A stretch of 7,202 nt of DNA. Source: Ignavibacteria bacterium (lineage in GTDB: Bacteria > Bacteroidota > Ignavibacteria > Kapaibacteriales > UBA4661). The notes beneath the pieces were generated by a model. It was not told where the DNA came from and ran no database searches. It worked only from the letters and a program-made list of their open reading frames with translations. Both the position numbers and the translations under genes were made by a program. The stretch spans positions 1-7,202 of the forward strand of contig JAAFHM010000243.1 of the NCBI GenBank assembly GCA_013298375.1, read 5' to 3'. Shown piece by piece: positions 1-5,852 of the stretch; positions within the stretch are counted from its first letter, which is position 1, and every line of letters starts with the position of its first letter.

Positions 1-1002
1 ATCGCCTCTCACGCCTGTCACCACCGATGCGCCCGGTACTCGTGCAGCAGGATTGCGAATGTCGAGCGGTGCATTGCGGTTAATTTCGCGGCGGTCGGCG
101 TAGTCATTAGCGGGGTCGTTAGGGTCGAGAAGCCAGTCTTGAGCGCGGTTGTAGGTGGCAATGATTTTATAGGCAAATTTGTCGTTGATATTTTGCGCAT
201 GGCGAAAATTCACGGCAATCGCTGATTGATTGCCACCTGCAAGCGATACTGCCGTTCCCGGATGCAGAAACGGATCTTTGGTGATAAAGTGAATTACGCC
301 CACATCCGCTCCCGAACCAAAGAGCGCCGAACTTGGACCCCGCACCACTTCTATATGGTCAAGGTCGAGATGCGAAAGCGGCATCACTTGAAAAGCATTC
401 ACGCCGTTATTCGGCAATGCTGTCTGCCGAAAATCAACCATCACAAAAGCCGAAGCAAAAAACGGTTGATTAAAGCCACGAACAGAGATTTGCTGCCTGT
501 TTACGCCGACGGTTGCAACATCCACTCCGGCGACATTGCGCAAGACCTGCTCTGGCGAAAGATTGACATCACGCTCAATGGATTTTGCGGTGACAACGGA
601 AATAGCGGCTGGTGCGTCAAGCGCTTTTTCTTGCTTCCGCGAGGCAGTGACCACAAGCTGCTCCAAACTTATTTCTGCACCAATCATCAGCATATCTACG
701 GTATTAACGCCTTCTTCAACGGTAATATTCACCGAAAAATCTTCATAGCCGATATACCGCGCCGTCATGGTGTATTTTCCCGCAGGAACGGCTTGAATAC
801 TGTATTCTCCCTTGGCTTTAGAAACCGTTCCGGCTATGACTTTCCCGCCTTCCAAAGGAAGAATTTTAATACTTACGCCCGACAGGCCCTGCGCCGTCAG
901 GACATCGGAAACTTTTCCTTTTACTTCTCCAGCGGCGTGGAGTCTCGCACAGCAAAGCATCAGGCACACACACCCGATAACTCTTTGTAGCAACATTTTC
1001 AT
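1..1002 (-). CDS. TonB-dependent outer-membrane receptor, N-terminal part (cut by left edge)
   Basis: Outer-membrane receptor that takes up a ligand, such as a metal chelate, vitamin or glycan, using energy from TonB. The 334 visible residues read without a stop to the window edge. Residues 1-24 are a signal peptide (MKMLLQR then a hydrophobic core, cleavage near LHA-A). Residues 25-108 form a carboxypeptidase-regulatory-like beta-sandwich (GKVSD, YSIQAVPAGKYTMTARYIGYE). Residues 113-122 (LEQLVVTASR) resemble a TonB box. A plug domain follows at about 127-243, with ISVRGFN, IEVVRGPSSALFGSG and VIHFIT; the first barrel strands come after it. The start is set by AGGAGG at 1008-1013, five bases before the ATG; a second ATG lies two codons inside. 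The ligand cannot be told from this part. The extra N-terminal domain is typical of Bacteroidota receptors. The family call is secure. Confidence 0.93.
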   Translation of the reverse strand, partial: MKMLLQRVIGCVCLMLCCARLHAAGEVKGKVSDVLTAQGLSGVSIKILPLEGGKVIAGTVSKAKGEYSIQAVPAGKYTMTARYIGYEDFSVNITVEEGVNTVDMLMIGAEISLEQLVVTASRKQEKALDAPAAISVVTAKSIERDVNLSPEQVLRNVAGVDVATVGVNRQQISVRGFNQPFFASAFVMVDFRQTALPNNGVNAFQVMPLSHLDLDHIEVVRGPSSALFGSGADVGVIHFITKDPFLHPGTAVSLAGGNQSAIAVNFRHAQNINDKFAYKIIATYNRAQDWLLDPNDPANDYADRREINRNAPLDIRNPAARVPGASVVTGVRGD

Positions 1003-1208
1003 ACTATCCTCCTGAAAAAACGAGTGATGAAGTGAACACAGACACGAAACTTAGAAAATTCTTCACGTATTCACTAGGAAATATGTCATAAACTTCTTTT
1101 CTACGCTATTTTTTTTACTTTCAGCAAACACAACAATTCTTGCCCATTATTCCCCAAAAAAAGGTATCTTTGTAACTGAATTATTTTTCATCACGTTTAC
1201 TGAATTGA
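1003..1208. other. Divergent intergenic region, receptor / helicase
   Basis: This 206-base AT-rich stretch separates two divergently transcribed genes. The right part carries a promoter candidate for the helicase (listed separately). On the minus strand, TAAGTTTC (complement of 1046-1053) is a one-base variant of the TAnnTTTG box and could serve the receptor, but I see no good -33 partner, so I do not call it as a promoter. I found no RNA gene, repeat or convincing operator here. Confidence 0.5.
1140..1172 (+). promoter_or_regulatory. Candidate Bacteroidota-type promoter for the DEAD-box helicase
   Basis: TATCTTTG at 1165-1172 fits the Bacteroidota -7 consensus TAnnTTTG exactly. A TTG at 1140-1142 lies 22 bases upstream, within the known spacing range but weaker than the full TTTG box. 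The -7 box ends 36 bases before the helicase ATG. The match is by eye and no transcript start is known. Confidence 0.5.
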
Positions 1209-2759
1209 ATGTCCTTTGACTCGTTTGGTCTATCAGACCGCCTTTTGCAGGGAATTACTGCCGCAGACTATACCTCCCCAACCCCCATTCAACAAGCCGC
1301 CATACCGCTTATTCTCGAAGGTTCCGACCTTATCGGGTGCGCACAGACCGGCACTGGGAAAACCGCAGCGTTTGTGATACCGCTCTTGCAAAATCTCGCG
1401 AACTCCGCACCGGAGTTCCAAAAGCCCGGAAAGCTCACCAATACAACCTTTCGCCCTGTTCGTGCCTTGATTCTTTCGCCGACGCGCGAACTCGCACAGC
1501 AAATTGAAGCCACGACCTCTGCTTTGTCGCGTTTTATGCGCTTTAGAGCATTTTGTGTCTATGGTGGCGTGGGAATCGAAATGCAGGAAAAACAACTCCG
1601 ATTCAGCACCGATATTATTATCGCCACACCGGGACGATTGCTGGATTTGATGAACCGCAAAGCTATTAATTTTTCCCATCTGGAAATGCTCGTGCTGGAC
1701 GAAGCAGACCGTATGCTCGACATGGGATTTATTAACGACGTAAAAAAAATCGTTGCCAATACGCCGCCAAAGCGTCAAACACTGCTTTTTTCGGCAACTA
1801 TGTCCGAGAAAATTCAGACGCTAACGCGCACGGTGCAACAATCGCCGAAACTCGTCAGTATTGGCGAGCGTCGCAATCCGTCGGAGAACGTCACGCAGCA
1901 TTTTTACAGTATCCCACAATCGCAAAAAGTGGATTTACTGCTTCACGTGCTGAAGCAAGAAGAAATGGAAAGTGTTCTCGTTTTTTCGCGGACGAAACAC
2001 GGCGCAGACCGTATTATGAAACGCTTGGAGCGCAATGGTTTTGCGTCGGCGGCTATTCACTCCAATCGCTCGCAAGGGCAACGCCAGAACGCTTTGGCGG
2101 GCTTCAAAAGCGGTAAATTCAAAGTCTTGGTTGCGACCGATGTTGCTGCACGAGGAATTGATGTCGATGGCATTTCGCACGTTATCAATTTCGATACGCC
2201 GCCGGATGCGGAAGATTATATTCACCGTATCGGCAGAACGGGACGCGCCAATACAACGGGCGATGCGCTCAGTTTCGTCTCCCGCGATGAAATGCAAAAT
2301 GTTCGCAAAATTGAACGACACATTGGCAAACGCCTGACCGTGAAAAACTATCCCGATTTCGTCTTTGTCAAATCCGACGAACCAGAAGACGATATGAACG
2401 ACGAGCAGTCAGAAAGTGACTCGCGCTCCTCCAGTCGCCGATTTGGGCAGCACCGCGAAGGGCAAAATCGTGCCGGACAGCACCGCGAAGGTCATCAAAA
2501 TGGCTATCATGCTAAAAGTGGTGTTGACCGCAGAACCGCACCAACCGGGCGCGGCACGGCGCAGGGCTTTACTGTTGTTGCTTCTTCGGATGGTTCGGCG
2601 GTGGCGCATAGCAGCGATTTCGCGCATGGCAAAGGCTCTTCGGCAAAACGCGAATTTTCGAGGAGTTTTTCATCAAGCAAACCCAGCAGTGATGCGTGGC
2701 GCGACAAAAAGGGCGGTGGTAAAAATAACGAACGCTTCTCCCGCAAAGGCGGACGATAA
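1209..2759 (+). CDS. rhlE: DEAD-box ATP-dependent RNA helicase, RhlE type
   Basis: Cytoplasmic ATP-driven RNA unwinding enzyme, usually involved in ribosome assembly, RNA decay or cold adaptation. All family motifs are visible: Q motif (F6 and PTPIQ to Gln28), motif I AQTGTGKT (45-52), Ia PTRELAQQ (91-98), GG (119-120), Ib TPGR (140-143), II DEAD (164-167), III SAT (195-197), IV VLVFSRT (256-262), V TDVAARGID (310-318) and VI HRIGRTGR (339-346). The RecA-like core ends near 385. Residues 386-516 are a low-complexity tail, first acidic (EPEDDMNDEQSESD), then rich in Arg, Gly, Ser, His and Lys, likely for RNA contact. The tail holds GQHREG twice (413-418, 423-428), encoded by a 14-base direct repeat 30 bases apart. 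No Shine-Dalgarno sequence is visible. DUF1294 follows after 23 bases and may be co-transcribed. RhlE is the best subfamily; other bacterial DEAD-box paralogs are possible. Confidence 0.93.
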   Translation: MSFDSFGLSDRLLQGITAADYTSPTPIQQAAIPLILEGSDLIGCAQTGTGKTAAFVIPLLQNLANSAPEFQKPGKLTNTTFRPVRALILSPTRELAQQIEATTSALSRFMRFRAFCVYGGVGIEMQEKQLRFSTDIIIATPGRLLDLMNRKAINFSHLEMLVLDEADRMLDMGFINDVKKIVANTPPKRQTLLFSATMSEKIQTLTRTVQQSPKLVSIGERRNPSENVTQHFYSIPQSQKVDLLLHVLKQEEMESVLVFSRTKHGADRIMKRLERNGFASAAIHSNRSQGQRQNALAGFKSGKFKVLVATDVAARGIDVDGISHVINFDTPPDAEDYIHRIGRTGRANTTGDALSFVSRDEMQNVRKIERHIGKRLTVKNYPDFVFVKSDEPEDDMNDEQSESDSRSSSRRFGQHREGQNRAGQHREGHQNGYHAKSGVDRRTAPTGRGTAQGFTVVASSDGSAVAHSSDFAHGKGSSAKREFSRSFSSSKPSSDAWRDKKGGGKNNERFSRKGGR

Positions 2760-2782
2760 CAAGCACCAACTTCCTTGCAGCT

Positions 2783-3055
2783 ATGGAACTCTACTACCTT
2801 CTCTGGCTTGCGACAACAAGCCTCGTGACGTTTGCGCTTTACGGCTTTGATAAACAACAAGCCAAATCCAATGCCCAACGTGTTCCTGAGCGAACACTGC
2901 ATTTATGCGCTCTTCTGGGCGGCTTTTGGGGCGGATGGCTTGGACGCTTAGTTTTTCGACATAAAACGCAAAAAACTATTTTTGCCGTAATCTTAATGGC
3001 AGCGACGCTGATTCATGTCGGGGTGCTGATGCTTCTGAGGCGGCATATTTTTTAG
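2783..3055 (+). CDS. DUF1294 family small membrane protein
   Basis: A 90-residue protein of unknown function. It carries the family signature: YGFDKQQA (20-27), RVPERTLHLCALLGGFWGG (33-51) and a basic FRHKTQKTIF (58-67). Hydrophobic stretches at about 3-20, 40-57 and 67-86 suggest two or three inner-membrane helices, with the basic loop probably cytoplasmic. The length is normal for the stand-alone form; in other bacteria the domain is often fused to a cold-shock domain, which is absent here. The start lies 23 bases after the helicase stop with no obvious ribosome-binding site, so translation may depend on the upstream gene. The pairing with an RNA helicase recalls the cold-shock/RNA link of the fused forms, but that is inference. 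Confidence 0.85.
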   Translation: MELYYLLWLATTSLVTFALYGFDKQQAKSNAQRVPERTLHLCALLGGFWGGWLGRLVFRHKTQKTIFAVILMAATLIHVGVLMLLRRHIF

Positions 3056-3065
3056 CTTGATACGA

Positions 3066-3107
3066 AAAAAGGTGCAGGGTACGCAAAAATGTACACTGCA
3101 CCTTTTT
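3066..3107. terminator. Bidirectional intrinsic terminator
   Basis: A perfect 12-bp stem, AAAAAGGTGCAG (3066-3077) against CTGCACCTTTTT (3096-3107), is extended by GTAC/GTAC after one mismatch and closed by an eight-base loop. It has a T run on the right arm and an A run on the left arm, so it can stop transcription both ways. It lies between the convergent DUF1294 and tautomerase genes. Confidence 0.92.
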
Positions 3108-3128
3108 CTTTTGGCTATCGCTAAAAAC

Positions 3129-3515
3129 CTACATTCCCGATGTCGAAGCGTGTGCCGAAATCACTTTCCGATATGTTTCGCGGTCGAGTTCGCGGAGTTC
3201 CAAACTCACGATGCAATGCCGCTCGTGCAGGGAATCTTGAAAGGTGTTTTTGAGAATTTCTGTGATTTCAGCGCTGAGTTTGTCGCGCATCTCTAGTGTC
3301 CGTCCCGAAAGAATGCCGACTTCGACGTGAACAAAGGCGTGATGCGGTTTGCCGTCGGCAATAAAATAATTATCACAAGCGTAGGCGCGGCTTTTCAGGT
3401 CGTCCTGATTAAAAACGCCAAATTCCATCATTTTCTCATGAATCTGGCGAAAAAGGCTGGTAAAATCCGTCTTTTCGACGATATTTGCTGAATGTTCAAG
3501 GATGATGTGTGGCAT
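3129..3515 (-). CDS. hpaF: 5-carboxymethyl-2-hydroxymuconate delta-isomerase-like tautomerase
   Basis: A 128-residue cytoplasmic member of the tautomerase superfamily. In the homoprotocatechuate (4-hydroxyphenylacetate) route this enzyme isomerises 5-carboxymethyl-2-hydroxymuconate, using the N-terminal proline as base. The protein starts MPHIILEHSANI, so Pro2 would become the catalytic residue once Met is removed. Other family-like segments are ACDNYFIADG, HAFVHVEVGILSGRT and LRELDRETYRK. A longer frame to 3593 exists, but it would bury the essential proline; the start at 3515 is also preceded by GGAG at 3520-3523 and gives the usual length of about 126 residues. No other hpa genes are in view, so the pathway role is uncertain and it may act on another keto-enol substrate. 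The gene converges on DUF1294 and diverges from the Crp/Fnr regulator. Confidence 0.85.
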   Translation of the reverse strand: MPHIILEHSANIVEKTDFTSLFRQIHEKMMEFGVFNQDDLKSRAYACDNYFIADGKPHHAFVHVEVGILSGRTLEMRDKLSAEITEILKNTFQDSLHERHCIVSLELRELDRETYRKVISAHASTSGM

Positions 3516-3559
3516 AATTCTCCAAAGTACCAATAGTTGAGTAATAAACAGTTGAGTTG

Positions 3560-3595
3560 TAAAGATACTCGCTTTTTTCATTGTAGAAAACAAAA
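3560..3595 (-). promoter_or_regulatory. Weak promoter candidate for the tautomerase gene
   Basis: On the minus strand, TATCTTTA (complement of 3560-3567) is one base off the TAnnTTTG box, and TTTTG (complement of 3591-3595) lies 23 bases upstream, at the long end of the allowed spacing. It is placed 44 bases before the chosen start. Eye match only. Confidence 0.3.
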
Positions 3596-3631
3596 TTATT
3601 CTTTGCGCCCGAACCTTTTTTCACGAATTGT

Positions 3632-4303
3632 ATGTCGTCGTTTTGGTACATCGAAAATGTGGATATGTACACGCTGCTCTGCCCTCACAAATTTGCGGAG
3701 TACAGCGCCACGCACGTTTTTAAGCGCTTTGCAAAAGAAGAGGTGATTTATTGGCAAGAAGACAGCGCTTCGACAATTTTCCTCATTGCCGAAGGAAAAG
3801 TGAAAATTGCAGCGGTGAGTGAAAACGGCGAAGAGCGCATCAAAGCTATCTTGGGGAAAGGTGAGTTGTTTGGCGAGATGGCGCTTTTTGGCGAGGACAA
3901 ACGCCGCGAATGCGCCATAGCGCTTGAAAACACGACTATCTGCCCGATGAACGTTGAAACCATGAATAATCTGATGCGCGATTACCGAGATTTAGCGCTG
4001 GGTGTGCGCAAACTTATCGGCTGGAAGCTACAAAAAATAGAGCGCCGCATGGAAATACTGCTCTTCAAAGACGCAGAAACACGCCTCAAAGAGTTTATTA
4101 AAGACCTCGCACGCGAGGGTGGGCGGGAGTTGGGCGGAAAACTCCACATTAAGCACATCTACACGCAACAAAATATCGCCGATTTAATTGGCGTGGCGCG
4201 TCCTACCTTAAACCTCCTTTTTAACGATTTACGCAGTGCCGAAGCGCTTGATTTCAAGCGCGGAGAAATTGTCATAAAAAATCGTCAAATGTTCGCTGTC
4301 TGA
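3632..4303 (+). CDS. Crp/Fnr-family transcription regulator
   Basis: A 223-residue DNA-binding regulator. Residues about 20-125 form a cyclic-nucleotide-binding-like beta barrel (VIYWQEDSASTIFLIAEGKVKIAAV; GKGELFGEMALFGEDKRRECAIALENT at 75-101). A dimerisation helix follows at about 110-142, then a winged helix-turn-helix at about 150-218 with YTQQNIADLIGVARPTLNLLFNDL as the recognition unit. Compared with E. coli CRP, the phosphate-binding Arg is kept (Arg92), but the next Ser/Thr is Glu93, so cAMP may not be the ligand. There is no N-terminal cysteine cluster, which excludes a classical Fnr iron-sulfur sensor. The ATG at 3632 has no clear ribosome site; Met12 (3665) is an alternative start. 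It sits just upstream of the YHS/P460-like pair and could control it, but I see no obvious dyad operator there. Confidence 0.9.
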   Translation: MSSFWYIENVDMYTLLCPHKFAEYSATHVFKRFAKEEVIYWQEDSASTIFLIAEGKVKIAAVSENGEERIKAILGKGELFGEMALFGEDKRRECAIALENTTICPMNVETMNNLMRDYRDLALGVRKLIGWKLQKIERRMEILLFKDAETRLKEFIKDLAREGGRELGGKLHIKHIYTQQNIADLIGVARPTLNLLFNDLRSAEALDFKRGEIVIKNRQMFAV

Positions 4304-4305
4304 CA

Positions 4306-4334
4306 TTTGCAGGAAAAAAGAAGCGGTAATTTTG
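4306..4334 (+). promoter_or_regulatory. Bacteroidota-type promoter for the YHS/P460-like operon
   Basis: TTTG at 4306-4309 and TAATTTTG at 4327-4334 match the TTTG / TAnnTTTG consensus with a 17-base spacer. The -7 box lies 48 bases before the YHS-gene ATG, in the short gap after the regulator's stop codon. This suggests that the two downstream genes are transcribed separately from the regulator. Confidence 0.6.
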
Positions 4335-4382
4335 TGCCATAGTCGTATTCTTTTTCCACCAACCAACCAAAGAGGTTTTGTG

Positions 4383-4868
4383 ATGAAAATATCTATTTCC
4401 CGCGCTTTGCGTACTATTGTGTTGTTCGTGCTGTTTGCTGCGACAACACCTGTTTTTGTCCGAGCGCAAAGCGTCTTTGCTGACGAAAAAGGGCTTGCTA
4501 TCAAAGGGTATGACCCCGTTGCCTATTTCACCGAGAATAAACCAATGCAAGGTAAGGCAGAGTTTGTGCATGAATGGGGTGGCGCAAAATGGAACTTTGC
4601 AAGTGCCGAACACCGTGACGCATTCAAGGCTGCGCCGGAGAAATATGCTCCGCAATACGGCGGTTTCTGTGCATTTGGCGTGTGCATGAAAAATTCAAAA
4701 TTCCCGACCGACCCCACCGCATGGAAAGTTGTCGAAGGCAAACTCTATCTGAATTACAACAAACAAACGCAAGATGCGTGGACGAAAGACCCACTCCCGA
4801 CGACCATTACCAAAGGCGACGCGAACTGGAAAACGCTCAGTAGCGCCATGCCAACGACGAAAAAATAA
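4383..4868 (+). CDS. Exported YHS-domain protein
   Basis: A 161-residue protein with a signal peptide (MKISISRALR, hydrophobic 11-25, cleavage near VRA-QS at 28), so probably periplasmic. The rest is one YHS-type domain: GLAIKGYDPVAYF (37-49), WNFASAEHRDAFKAAPEKYAPQYGGFCAFGV (70-100), then WKVVEGKLYLNYN (114-126). YHS domains are cysteine-containing modules found in heavy-metal ATPases and various exported proteins, and a metal role is often assumed; no reaction is established for the stand-alone form. Cys96 and Cys101 could bind metal or form a disulfide. The frame is open back to 4332, but the ATG at 4383 is preferred because it begins the signal peptide and follows AGAGG (4371-4375) by seven bases. 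The P460-like lipoprotein gene begins 45 bases downstream, so an operon is likely. Confidence 0.88.
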   Translation: MKISISRALRTIVLFVLFAATTPVFVRAQSVFADEKGLAIKGYDPVAYFTENKPMQGKAEFVHEWGGAKWNFASAEHRDAFKAAPEKYAPQYGGFCAFGVCMKNSKFPTDPTAWKVVEGKLYLNYNKQTQDAWTKDPLPTTITKGDANWKTLSSAMPTTKK

Positions 4869-4881
4869 TCTGACTTTTTCT

Positions 4882-4908
4882 CACCATTTTTTTACCACCA
4901 TTTTTTTA
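4882..4908 (+). repeat. Tandem 13-base repeat between the YHS and P460-like genes
   Basis: CACCATTTTTTTA occurs at 4882-4894 and again at 4896-4908, one base apart. It fills most of the 45-base spacer and takes the place where a ribosome site for the next gene would be. It may be a slippage product or a U-rich mRNA element. There is no hairpin before it, so it is not a terminator. Confidence 0.7.
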
Positions 4909-4913
4909 GTGCC

Positions 4914-5462
4914 ATGAAAACAATTCTTGGAAAAGTGATCTCAGTCTGTATGATTGCCCTATTGCTCACAGTAGCAGCGTGTGAAACAAGTATGACCAAA
5001 GCGCCAACAACAATGACGACGACAACCGAAGCAATTACCATTGCAAAAATCTACGAAATTGCCAAGCAAACAAGCGGCTTTACGTGGTATAAAAAATCTG
5101 ATGCCCTTTTGGTAAGAAATGGTAAATCCGGACACATCGAAGCCTTCCAACGTACCCGCTTGGACGCGACCGCCGCAATGATGCTGGATGCAAACGGTAA
5201 AGTCAAAGAAGGATCGGTTTTTGCCGAAGGCTCGACGATTGTCAAAGAATTGGTGAATGCCGACAGAACCGTCAATGGCTATGCGGTAATGATAAAACGC
5301 AAAGCCGATCCAAGTGCCGATGCTGACGGCTGGGTCTGGGGATATGTCACGGCATCAGGCGCAGAGCGGCATCCGCTTTCAAGCAAAGGCAACGGCTGTA
5401 TTGGCTGCCACAGCATAGCGGGGCATATTGACAGAACACTCATGAATGTGAGCAACCCGTAA
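4914..5462 (+). CDS. Lipoprotein with cytochrome P460-like domain (c-type heme)
   Basis: A 182-residue exported protein. Residues 1-22 are a lipoprotein signal with the lipobox TVAAC, Cys23 being the likely lipidated residue. A Thr/Met/Lys-rich linker follows (24-40). Residues about 44-180 resemble the cytochrome P460 / cytochrome c'-beta family: VFAEGSTIVKEL (102-113), YAVMIKRK (123-130), DGWVWGYVTASG (138-149), and a single heme-attachment site CIGCH (Cys162, Cys165, His166) near the C-terminus. Members with known function oxidise hydroxylamine or bind nitric oxide; the P460 type has a Lys-heme crosslink, which I cannot assign here without an alignment. No Shine-Dalgarno site is visible. 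It follows the YHS gene by 45 bases and ends before a strong terminator. The heme site and lipobox are seen directly; the P460 assignment rests on pattern memory. Confidence 0.8.
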   Translation: MKTILGKVISVCMIALLLTVAACETSMTKAPTTMTTTTEAITIAKIYEIAKQTSGFTWYKKSDALLVRNGKSGHIEAFQRTRLDATAAMMLDANGKVKEGSVFAEGSTIVKELVNADRTVNGYAVMIKRKADPSADADGWVWGYVTASGAERHPLSSKGNGCIGCHSIAGHIDRTLMNVSNP

Positions 5463-5511
5463 ACTCTCGAAAATGGGTGGACAAGGATGCCGTGTATCAA
5501 CAAGATGTATC

Positions 5512-5546
5512 AATGGAGTGCCGCAGAGGGTACTCCATTTTTTTTT
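5512..5546 (+). terminator. Intrinsic terminator of the YHS/P460-like operon
   Basis: AATGGAGTGCC (5512-5522) pairs with GGTACTCCATT (5529-5539) as an 11-bp stem with one G-T wobble and a six-base loop. An uninterrupted T run follows to 5546. It starts 50 bases after the stop codon of the P460-like gene. Confidence 0.92.
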
Positions 5547-5575
5547 GTGATTCGTGTTGTGATGCCGTATCTTTG
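5544..5575 (+). promoter_or_regulatory. Orphan Bacteroidota-type promoter
   Basis: TTTG (5544-5547) and TATCTTTG (5568-5575) fit the TTTG-N20-TAnnTTTG pattern. No recognisable gene follows before the insertion sequence; the only immediate frame is a 17-codon ATG frame at 5580-5633 with no ribosome site. The promoter may once have served the barrel gene now at 6811, or a small RNA. The -33 box overlaps the T run of the preceding terminator, so part of the match could be chance. Confidence 0.45.
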
Positions 5576-5706
5576 CCCGATGACGGTTGCTCACATCAAG
5601 AGTAAAGCCGCAAGCGCTCAATTTTTCGGCTAGGTTGTCACATTTCAACGCTTCTGGGGCAATATTTTCATATATTCGGGGCTATGTCTTTTTTCTCTGG
5701 GGAGTA

Positions 5707-5714
5707 AAAAGGCT
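5707..5714 (+). repeat. Left target-site duplication of the insertion sequence
   Basis: AAAAGGCT here is identical to 6586-6593, immediately outside the opposite end of the element. Eight bases is within the usual range for IS1-family insertions. It abuts the outer copy of the left terminal repeat, not the inner one. Confidence 0.92.
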
Positions 5715-5738
5715 GGTAGTGGTATAAAAATACATGAT
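5715..5738 (+). repeat. Outer left terminal repeat of the IS
   Basis: GGTAGTGGTATAAA followed by ten bases ending ACATGAT. It differs from the inner copy at two of 24 positions. The target duplication lies directly outside it, so this was the end cut during insertion at this site. Confidence 0.88.
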
Positions 5739-5775
5739 AAATCTATCACGTAATGCAGGAAAGATTGTAAGTAAC

Positions 5776-5799
5776 GGTAGTGGTATAAATTTACATGAT
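5776..5799 (+). repeat. Inner left terminal repeat of the IS
   Basis: A second copy of the 24-base left end, starting 61 bases inside the first, with 22 of 24 positions identical. Its alignment to the right end extends to base 35 (23 of 35 by hand count), including TGTAAGT at the same offset, so it looks like the original cognate end. It is not flanked by a target duplication. Confidence 0.88.
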
Positions 5800-5805
5800 T
5801 TTATG

Positions 5806-5813
5806 TAAGTTTG
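5806..5813 (+). promoter_or_regulatory. Candidate -7 box for the transposase
   Basis: TAAGTTTG matches TAnnTTTG, partly overlaps box C of the inner left end and lies 39 bases before the insA ATG. No convincing -33 box is seen at the usual spacing. A promoter inside the left end is normal for IS1 and would let a bound transposase repress its own gene. Confidence 0.4.
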
Positions 5814-5852
5814 TCAGAAATAAAGACGTTTAATTCCCTACACCGTTCCACT

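Noticed and set aside
226..990. 254-residue plus-strand open frame
   Set aside because: It lies antisense to the TonB receptor, whose minus-strand product has a signal peptide, TonB box and plug motifs; the plus-strand product is Arg/His/Cys-rich with no family features.
1233..1778. 181-residue minus-strand frame within the helicase gene
   Set aside because: It is a shadow of the helicase coding sequence, which shows every DEAD-box motif on the plus strand.
3057..3296. 79-residue plus-strand frame after DUF1294
   Set aside because: It runs through the terminator hairpin and then antisense to the tautomerase gene.
3516..3593. N-terminal extension of the tautomerase frame
   Set aside because: It would place 26 residues before the catalytic Pro2, and GGAG precedes the internal ATG at 3515.
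5580..5633. 17-codon frame after the orphan promoter
   Set aside because: Too short, with no ribosome site and no recognisable product; kept only as a comment on the promoter.
5715..5799. Possible short CRISPR-like repeat pair
   Set aside because: Only two copies exist, and they match the inverted right end of the IS, so they are transposon ends.
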